Source: Rhizophagus sp. LPA8_4_AMF (taxonomy: Eukaryota; Glomeromycota; Glomeromycetes; Glomerales; Glomeraceae). From it: 58,465 nt of DNA. The notes under the pieces are model-generated. The model saw only the letters and a program-made list of their open reading frames with translations, searched no databases and had not been told where the DNA came from. Below, one piece after another: positions 46,267-58,465 of this stretch (position 1 is its first letter; each line of letters opens with the position of its first letter). The position numbers and the translations under genes are program-made. The stretch covers positions 1-58,465 of the forward strand of contig JADRCO010000072.1 in the NCBI GenBank assembly GCA_021464525.1, in the 5' to 3' direction.

Positions 46267-47371
46267 ATGAAATTTTTTGTAACTGGAGGTTCAGGATATT
46301 TAGGACGCAATTTCATTCAATATGCGTTATCACAAAATGATAATATCACTATAAATGCTTTATCACGCTCAAGTGTTTCCGATGAAATAATCTTGAAAAC
46401 CGTAGGAAATATTAAGAAAGGTCGCGAAAGGATAAGAATAATTCGAGGTCATATTAATGATGAAAACTCTTTGAAAGAAGGATTGGAGGATGTAAATGTT
46501 GTAATTCACATGGCTGCTAAGGTATATATATAACTTTTTTATCTAATAAAATTTTACAATAATTGTTGAATTTTATTAATACAAATAGGTTCAACCATAT
46601 GGATATTATGAAGAACATGAAAGAATAAATGTTCAAGGGACAGCTCTTTTACTTTCACTTATTGAATCGTTACAAACATCAAATAAACCTCGATTCGTTT
46701 ATATTTCTTCTTTTGCTACTCACTTAAGTGATTATTTTCCTATAGATTCATTACCGGATTGGGCACCATATTCAAAATCAAAATGTCTTTCAGAAAAAGA
46801 AATCATGAAATCATCGCTTGAAAATATTATTATATTAAGATTGGGTTGGTTGTGGGGTAAAGATGATAGTGTATTGGCACCAATGTTATATAATTTATGT
46901 AGAAATCCTATCTGGAAAATTACGCCACAAAGTTTTCCATTATCGATAACTCACGTTACAAATGCTTGTGAAGCAATTTATCTTTCTTGTATTACGGAAA
47001 AAACCAATAATTCAAAAAGTATTTATGAAATTGAGGATACTGAAGGAAAAATTGAAATGGATGATTTTGTAGTATTTTACATTGGTTCAGCTTATAATAT
47101 TGAACCTCCAAGACCTTTTAAAAATTTTAGAGCTCCAAAATGGTTGGTTTGGGGTTTAATTACTAGCGTTGAGTATATACCTTTACTTGGTTATAGTAAA
47201 ACTTGGATTTTTGATGGTATTAATAGAGAATGTTTTGTTTGTTTATATAGAAATTATCAATTAGATAGTACTAATGCTAGGGAAGAACTTAATTATACTG
47301 GTAAAGTTTCAAGAGAACTTGGAATTGCTGAATTAATAGAGTTATCTAAAAAAAAGAATTCGGTATTATAA
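46267..47371 (+). CDS. Extended SDR / 3-beta-hydroxysteroid dehydrogenase-like protein
   Basis: Two exons, 46267-46521 and 46589-47371, giving 345 residues. The N-terminal Rossmann motif is FFVTGGSGYLGRNFI (TGxxGxxG). VIHMAAK, then VNVQGTALL-like INVQGTALL, the catalytic Ser region VYISSFATHLSD and the Y-x-x-x-K pair YSKSK follow. RLGWLWGKDDSVLAPMLYNL and SITHVTNACEAIYLSC are typical of the 3-beta-HSD/isomerase branch. The C-terminus has a possible membrane-associating segment (WLVWGLITSVEYIPLLGY). The substrate may be a sterol or another lipid, but sequence does not decide it, and it is more divergent than ERG26 orthologues usually are. Confidence 0.88.
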
Positions 47372-47838
47372 CACATTATTTATTTATATTGATTTACTTC
47401 AAAATTTCTAGTATAAAATTTAAAAAATTGATTTTCATGTTCTAATAAAATATCGATAATATTTTTTAATAAAAAAAAGTTTAAAATGTTTTATAACAAT
47501 ATAATAATAAAAGAAAATTCCGAATCGTAATTCTCTAATTCAATTATGTAATTAAATCAAAGTATTACGAAAAAAATTATATATTTATATGTATATAACT
47601 TTTTTTGTTACTAATATTAAAAAAATATATATATACTGTATAAAGAAGAAAAAAAAACAGTCCATAAAATGGGATGAAAACCTGTAATCCAGGGAAACTA
47701 TTAAGCAATTACTTTGTTAATGCCAAAACTATATTATAAATTGTAAATAAAAAATGAAAACAAAAAAAAAAAAATTATGAAACAAAAATAATTTGTTAAT
47801 ATATTAAAATAGTAATTATTTATACCAATGAGATTTTC
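47372..47838. other. Convergent 3' spacer (SDR / kinase)
   Basis: AT-rich spacer with A-tracts between two converging stop codons. No gene or repeat of note. Confidence 0.5.
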
Positions 47839-52008
<4,170 letters not shown>

Positions 52009-55006
52009 ATGCTAAAATTATGAACTTAATGCTAAAGTTGATGAAAAAATAAATTTGGAAGGTGAATTTTTAAGTATAAAGAACTGGAAACTAAGTCTAT
52101 ATTTATTGTTATAAAATATTCAATATTTCCTTTGTGAAAATACAACTTTAGGGCTTTAAGGCCCGAGAAGAAAACAAAAAAGAGTGCGGTACAATTAACT
52201 GAAAAGGGGGGTATTAACCAATAAACCGAGGGATTTGACAACTTGGTCTGGCTTGGTTTTTTTTTGTTTGTGTCTGACTTTGGGGGCGGAGTGTCGGACG
52301 GAATTACAGACTATGAGAAAGGACTTTTTGTTTGGCAATATAAACAAGAAATTTTTGTTCAATTATAGAAATAAAAAATTACTAGTTCACAATCATGTCG
52401 AGTTATGTTACTTTTTATTAATTATACATTGTACGTATTTAATTAGCGAATTTTATTATAACTTACCTAATTTCAAGCAACTTGTAAAACAGGCTAAATT
52501 TTGCTAGTGATGCAGGTTTAGATTATATTTAGGCAAGCAAAAATATATAACAAATATTATTTACACCAATTAATTTCTTCCAATTTTACCAGATAGGAAG
52601 GAATATAGATTATTAACTCATAGATTAATATTACTGCGCCTGTAACATGATTTTTTTTTTGTGTCACATATATCTTTGGCGTATAGACTGCGAATAGTAA
52701 TTGTGATATCTTATTTGCATTTTTGATTATGTTATCTATCACAGCTTTAAATTTTCCGTGAGGGATCGTCGTGTCTAACAATTGGGAAAAAAAGGGATTG
52801 ATTATTCCAATAGAATGCTTATTTTTTAATCGATTATGTGGCTGTGTAGTTTGGGCGTTATTTTTTTTATTCAGTCAAAAGCAAGGAAAAAAAAAATTTT
52901 TTTAATGATAAAAAATTTAGATTATTTTTTTTTGAGTTCTTTTAATTATTTTGGTTTAGTATAGAAACATTATAGAACAAGGTATCATTTTAATTAAATA
53001 TTTATAATTAATTGCAATTTAAAATTGATAGATAAATTTGGGAAATTGAAAATTAGAAAAATCTAGATCAAAAAATCAAAGATTAAACTTAATTAGCCGT
53101 GATTTAAAAAAGTGTAGTAACACAAATTTTATATAATGGAAAGTTTAAAGTTAAAACCGATAGTTGCATTATGATGATAATGTGATTGGGAAACATTAAC
53201 TAAATGAGCACCTGATATCGGAAATTTTACTTAAGATCATTCCGATTGGATGTCGCAATTGTCACATAGTACGTTTCATATTATCTAGAGGTAATAAAGT
53301 GAATGTTAAATATGTGATATATTATATGTCTTTATCACACATTTGTATCACAAAGAAAATTCTTATTTGTGTTACTATTTATCAAAAAATTTGTAAACGG
53401 TTTATTAGAAAATAATTTTTTTTTGTGTAATCTCACTGGGAGCTTTATTAATGAAATTATGATTTTACGTAAACATAAATCATTTCTAGAGTAGCCCCTC
53501 ATTCAAGCCAAGACTCACAGAGAGCATAGTTATATTATAATACTTAAAGGTATATAATGGTATAATATATATATGTGAATTTCAAAGATTAATATCAATA
53601 AAATTTGCATTAATGATTGGTTAATTGTCACGTGTCGGAATAAAATTATAGAATTCAAAAAAATTCCGTTTTATTCATTTTTTGTGTCCAAGTGGTTTCT
53701 AATGTTTCACAAATCATCAGCGTACAGTACCTTGAATTTATTATTCGGAGATGTTGAAAAGTTCATGATAAATTAGAGTTTATGTTAAAGAAAAGAGATA
53801 ACCAAGTGAGCAAGGATATTGAGCGAGTGACAAGAGAATTGCCTTTAGGTGATAAGCAAAATGATGATGCGTCAAATAGGAAGAAAATCATTAGAAAAAG
53901 GGTTATATAATAAACTATTGGAAGAATCAAAGCAAGAACAAGAATGCTGGAAAAAGAATGGAAAGTAGTGTCAGAATAGTCATACGCTATAAGATTTTCA
54001 GTAATGCTATCTTCAGTAATGCTAACATCGTATCCATTGACAGAAGAATGAATGATAATTATACTCAGAAAGTAACAATTGGAGGCTGAATATGATAACA
54101 ATATCACTTTACAAAACTAATGAATATAAGAATGAAATGAATGGTAAAATGAACTAGAGGAGAAAATGAAGGACTTCTTGATAATACTGTAGTATTAAAA
54201 TTCAACACTTTGGGTACTTTGGATTCCAACGTTAAATTGGAATGGCATATATATGTATTATATAGTATCTTTAATATATTTTTTTCAAGTAGATTTCTGC
54301 AATAGTTTTACTATGTATATGGCTAAAACTTAGCAAGTCAATTTCAATACCAAAATCTTATATCATTTAGGCCATTTTAATATTAAGTACAGTATATTCA
54401 GATGACAACTGGGGATATTACTTAAGATTTAGATACCGAGGAGATAAGCTACAAATGAAGATCAGAATGAAGAAGTGTTGTCAAAAAATATGTATAATGC
54501 TTCACTCATGTAATTTTTTTATCATTTTCAAATAGCTAGTTGAAGTAGCGCCATTCATGTGGAAGTCTTCGATCTGTATTATGTATTTTTTTTCTCGTAT
54601 CATCAATAAAGCAAAGACGCAACTAATTGATATATAATGGGTTAATATATTTTCTTCGATCAAGTTTTATTGTAACGAAATCGTTGATCCAGAACATGAC
54701 AAATGCGCAGTATTTGAAACATTCTAGTATAGACTTATGATTACATAACCGCAGTGTTTTGAAACATAATTCATGAAAACGCTATTTTTGTAACGATGAA
54801 TGCCAAAATGACCCTCGATCTTGCATCAAGTCGCCATTCATATTTTTCCCGAAAGTTCCAGCATATTCAATATAAATACGTATATTAGACCCCCTTGTCA
54901 ATATTTACACAGTGTTAAATTTTTCAAATTTTTCTATTGTAATTTTTTTAAGAGTGCGCGTTGATCGATCTTCATGATAAGATCATACTATAAATCATAA
55001 AATAGA
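52009..55006. other. Gene-poor spacer; kinase promoter at left
   Basis: About 3 kb with no supported gene. The first few hundred bases are the kinase promoter and leader. A plus-strand stretch at 53702-53911 has protein-like, Lys/Asp-rich frames but no start-to-stop reading. A TATA-like TATAAATACG lies at about 54870, 135 bases before the candidate gene at 55007. Confidence 0.5.
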
Positions 55007-55748
55007 ATGAGGCGCTGGTTAGTGATTCTTTTTATCTGCCTTGTACAAGTAAAGCGAAATTAATAAAATATAAATCTTACTGCTATATCAAATCGTCAAT
55101 CAAAAATATCGTGAAATCATTGAAAAATAACTCCGCCAATAAAATTAATGGTATGCTTGATTATTCGCGTTGGAGATCATCTAATCAATCTTTGTTATAT
55201 TAGACGTCCATGAAAACTTTCGGATATATTACTCTTCTTGCTATTATCGGCATTTTGATCTTCGCCGAGAAAATCAATAGACGCAATGAAATTATTCACA
55301 TGAATCTCTTCACATGCCTTAACATCACGCGTCTCAACTTTGGCGCAGTGTATCTTCCGATAATGAATAATAAGCATCTTCACGTGCCGAATTCTTGGTA
55401 CTTGGCACATTATAAGAACTAAGCTATCCCTCGATTCTCTCATATCGTAACTTCTTCAGTGGGTGCGGTTATTAATATCATGCGGTGTCAACGTTAACTT
55501 TAATAATACTTTAATCCAGGTATTTGTACGATGTTGAAATTTCAAAAACCTGCAAGTCGGTGTTGGTAATTGCATATATATTATCATTATTTTTTGGGGG
55601 GTTTATCTTCGTTATCTATGCGCTATCTCGAGCGGCTGATGTCTATTTGTCACGCCGATTGATGACTGCGTCGGTCGCGTTGTTTATATGCAACTTGTTT
55701 TTGTCACACCCTAGGATATCAATGACTACATATATATATAGAGGTTAA
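55007..55748 (+). CDS. Candidate small multi-pass membrane protein, unknown family
   Basis: Three exons can be joined by GT-AG sites in consistent phase: 55007-55048 (GTAAAG donor, TTAG acceptor), 55204-55397 (GTACTT donor, CCAG acceptor) and 55520-55748, giving 154 residues. Exon 1 encodes a signal-like MRRWLVILFICLVQ. Exon 2 gives a hydrophobic segment (FGYITLLAIIGILIFA) and exon 3 two more (VLVIAYILSLFFGGFIFVIY and ASVALFICNLFLS). GC content is visibly higher than in the flanks and falls off at the exon edges. A TATA-like site lies about 135 bases upstream. No family is recognised, and the antisense frame at 55195-55443 is taken as a shadow. Without transcript data this stays a prediction. 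Confidence 0.42.
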
Positions 55749-56879
55749 TACTACCGAGTAATACAAAAGTCAAGTGTCAAATACTAATGCTGCGTATGCA
55801 TAGTAAATAATTAGATTAAACTCTTCTGCGCAGTAGTAGTACAATGTAAAAGAAATATTCTTTTCGTGTATATAGAATAATATTTCGCTTATAAGTTACT
55901 CACTCAAAAGAAAAGTATTATCTACATGAAAATATTATTTCTAATAAAATATTATTTTTGTTCATTGTTTCACGCGAAAAATATTATCTCGCACTATAAC
56001 TATGGATATTAATTTTGTTAATAGGGAAGATGTCATTTATGAAGAGAAATTAAAAATATTTTAAAGATTCTAATAAAAAATTCACAATAAAATTTTTCTG
56101 TTTATACTCTTCAATTTTGACTTAATATGCCAGTTGAGTATAAAATTATAAATAAACTAGGTTAAGTGATCCCTTTAAGGCAAAGAAGTAGAAGTTTTCC
56201 GCAGTATACACGGGGATAAGATACTATGAAATTTATTATAATCTTTGTAGTTTAGAGAAGGCCGCCAATATGTTGGTTATGGATTGTTTTGGGAGATGTT
56301 AGATCTGAGTGATTCAAGAGTAGAATCATAAGTATTAATAGAACGTTGAATTACTGAATTGATTTTGATTTGTTTAAATATAGGCAGATGAATGATAATC
56401 GGATTTTAATTTAAGAAAAAGATTTTTTTGGACTTTCTTTTTATAAGTTTTTTAAAAAAAAATGATGAAAGTGAAATTTTTTTTTATTAATATTCTTGCA
56501 CTTCAGAGTAAAAGATTCATTTTTTTAATAAAATAATTAAGAAATAAAAGGAGGTTGATCCGGGAAATTTTTAGAAACACGAGTAATATGTAATTATTTA
56601 AGCCACATCATTTCCTTTTTTATATAGATACACATGATAAATTAAATAATTGAGTAACACGTAAATTTTTTTTTTTAATAAAAAAAAATATATAAGGAGG
56701 AAGGGTGGTTACTGGTTAGGATTCATTATTAAATTAATTAAATCTAAGATATTAAATTCGCAGGCAAGTTTTTGTGTAGATCACAACCAAAAGAGAGTAT
56801 ACTTTGCAAGTGTTTTGGGTAAAGACACAAGTCATGCTTATGACTTATGAGTCATTTTTTATGTTGATAGAATCTCTAA
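55749..56879. other. Gene-poor spacer
   Basis: 1.1 kb of AT-rich sequence. No gene, repeat or RNA could be supported. Confidence 0.5.
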
Positions 56880-57240
56880 TACAGAGAAGAATGATACCAG
56901 AGACACCACTGCTGTAAAATATGGAGTAAGAATAAGAGGAGAATCTGTCTATGCAATTTTAAATTCTGGAGCTGCTGTTTGTGTTATTACCAAATCTCTT
57001 GCTCAAAAATTAAGATTAGAAATCACTAAACCATCCAATACTATTGTTATCACTGCAGATGGAACTAAGAACAGAGCCTTAGAACAGATTCCGAAATTGC
57101 CAATTGCGTTCAAATGTTACTCATCTCTACTTTATTCCATGTTATTAATTCTAAAGATGAGACTTTACTTTTAGGAACTGATTGGTTCAAATATACTAGA
57201 ATTGTAGTAGATTTTAACAATAAATCTGTTTAATTAACCT
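56880..57240 (+). mobile_element. Fossil LTR-retroelement fragment (retropepsin-like part of pol)
   Basis: The plus strand here reads like the aspartic-protease region of an LTR retroelement polyprotein, probably Ty3/Gypsy type: a strand-rich segment around the active site (the VYAILNSGAAVCVI region), a K-x-L-A-x-x-L helix and a following flap-like part. Only this part of pol is recognisable. No gag, reverse transcriptase, RNase H, integrase or terminal repeats were found nearby. The fragment is broken in several places (at least three) and looks old. Weak similarity may continue to about 57430. Confidence 0.6.
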
Positions 57241-57449
57241 TTTAGTTAAGACCATTATCACACCAATTTCAATCCATATCAGAGAAGTTCCAAAATATGT
57301 CTCTTTTTAGAAAGAAGAGATAGATAATGAAATAGATGAAATCTTTGAAAAGTATGAGTATGAAGATAATCTGACTAAAAGAGAAATTTATTTCCTTAGT
57401 AATGAATCTAGTAAAGAAGAAGAACTATAAAAATAATAGTACCAATAAC

Positions 57450-57560
57450 TAAGGATGGGTCCTCAAATGATTTTTCAAATCCGCAATATTGCAGATTTTG
57501 GAGTCAAATTGCGGTTAGTAATCCGCAATTCCGCAATTCTGATTGGCTGATGTTTTTAAG
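57450..57560. repeat. Short motif cluster (CCGCAAT/ATTGCGG)
   Basis: ATCCGCAAT, ATTGCAGAT, AATTGCGGT, ATCCGCAAT and CCGCAATTC occur within about 90 bases in both orientations after GGATGGG. This looks like the end region of a non-autonomous DNA transposon (hAT ends often carry such sub-terminal repeats), but no partner end was found. Confidence 0.35.
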
Positions 57561-57764
57561 TAATAAATTATTTTTAAAACATTTTATAATGATAAATAAT
57601 AAAAAAGTTTTTTTAAATCATTTTAATAAATTTATTTATTTGTTTGTTTGTTTATCATTCATCTTAAGCATAGACCGATATTTTTTCTAAATTGCATAAC
57701 TGCGCCATTTCTTAGAAAAAATTCTGGACAATTTTGTCCATTTTTTAAAATAAGTATCCCCGCT

Positions 57765-58270
57765 ATGTATTTTTATCCAGCAATCCTATAAAAAGAAAAG
57801 TAGAAATATTAGCAACGTTTCTTTTTAAAGAAAATAACTAACAAAAATCTTTTTTTTCAGTCCTTTCTTACCTCAATTTCAAAATTCTGGTTGTGTCTTT
57901 ATTATTGAAATCCTACGAAAAGAAAAAAACAAATTAATTAAATTTATCAAAAAAAAATAACAAAAATTTTTCTGGTCCTTCTTTACTTCAATTCCAGAAG
58001 TCCGGTTGTGCTTTCGTCTGGCAACTCTAAAAAACGAAAAAAAAAAATTAAAAATTATTAAAAAAAAGTGACAAAAACCCTTCCCGGTTCTCCATTACCT
58101 TAATTTCAGAAGTCTGGTCATGCTTTTCGTCCAGCAACTTTACAAAAATAAAAAAAAAATAAATTAGTGAAAATTATTAAAAAAAAGTAACAAAACCCCT
58201 TTCCGGTCCTCCATTACCTCAATTCCAAAACTCTGATCATGCTTTTCATCCGAAAACTCTATAAAAACAA
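57765..58270. repeat. Tandem array, about 112-119 bases per unit, four to five copies
   Basis: The landmark TCCTCCATTACCTCAATTCC (variants) recurs at about 57861, 57976, 58088 and 58207. Each is followed by AGAAGTCTGGTCATGCTTTTCGTCCAGCAACTCTA-like sequence and an A-rich spacer ending in ACAAAACCC. A partial, more diverged copy (TTTTTATCCAGCAATCCTA) starts near 57765. Adjacent copies differ at roughly one base in five. The regularity is that of a minisatellite or of internal repeats in a larger element. Confidence 0.8.
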
Positions 58271-58465
58271 AAAATAAATAAAATAGTTATCACTCAGCAG
58301 TCATGTCACATGAAGTGTTGATCACTAATTAAAAAATTGTTCAAAAAAAATGATCTGCACAAAGCCACAAATATTTCAAAGTTTTCTCTCAAGTAAAGCC
58401 TTTACAGACTTTAGTAAACTTTTATTCTTTAGGTTATTACCTACTTGTTCCAACCTTTTATTTAA
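58271..58465. other. Window end, no feature
   Basis: AT-rich sequence after the tandem array. Nothing further was recognised before the window ends. Confidence 0.4.

Noticed and set aside
53702-53911. Protein-like Lys/Asp-rich stretch on the plus strand
   Set aside because: There is no single start-to-stop reading, no splice sites that restore one, and no family similarity; it could be a decayed host gene, but that is not demonstrable.

Overview
The window is AT-rich fungal nuclear DNA. Almost every gene is cut by short GT-AG introns (about 50-180 bases). The gene set is fungal: ATG11, PEX14, a Zn(II)2Cys6 regulator, a HAC1-type bZIP, an Ish1/Msc1-like protein and a KA1-domain kinase. The composition, compact introns and AT-rich spacers holding short inverted-repeat elements fit an arbuscular mycorrhizal fungus of the Rhizophagus type. 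That assignment is inference; no rRNA or other marker is present.

Layout. 1-1980: spacer with a GGAAT-rich degenerate repeat and one MITE-like element. 1981-9016: RRM-like/RNase III-like protein (-), Cdc1/Ted1 metallophosphoesterase (-), PEX11 (+), proline dehydrogenase with two EF-hands (-). 9017-11494: spacer with a second small inverted-repeat element. 11495-16506: four-helix membrane protein of unknown function (+), converging on TYW1 (-). 16507-19844: spacer with a TA-flanked MITE. 19845-29356: unknown multi-pass membrane protein (-), calcipressin (+), and ATG11 in about 29 exons (-). 30269-36624: phosphomannomutase SEC53 (-), FYVE/SAP/RING ubiquitin ligase (+), Rmd1/DUF155 protein (-), PEX14 (+). 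38518-47371: Zn2Cys6 regulator (+), HAC1/XBP1-like bZIP (-), Ish1/Msc1-like secretory protein ending in KEEL (-), extended SDR/3-beta-HSD-like protein (+). 47839-52008: Kin4-like kinase with a KA1 domain (-). 52009-58465: gene-poor, with one candidate three-exon membrane-protein gene, a fossil LTR-retroelement fragment and a tandem array of about 115 bases per unit.

The most interesting signal is in the bZIP gene. Removing 26 bases (42253-42278) changes the frame and replaces the genome-encoded tail with an acidic, hydrophobic tail that looks like an activation domain. The downstream boundary fits the seven-base Ire1 loop rule (CAG/CAGC). This is the HAC1/XBP1 unconventional-splicing arrangement, with an intron of metazoan XBP1 length.

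How the genes relate. These are mostly independent housekeeping genes. ATG11, PEX14 and PEX11 all concern peroxisome number or turnover, and the HAC1-like factor lies next to a predicted ER-resident protein. Both associations are suggestive only. Several divergent pairs share short promoters: 5594-5922, 31507-31701, 35315-35527 and 45844-46266. I assigned exon boundaries by hand from GT-AG sites, reading frame and family similarity, and have no transcript support for them.
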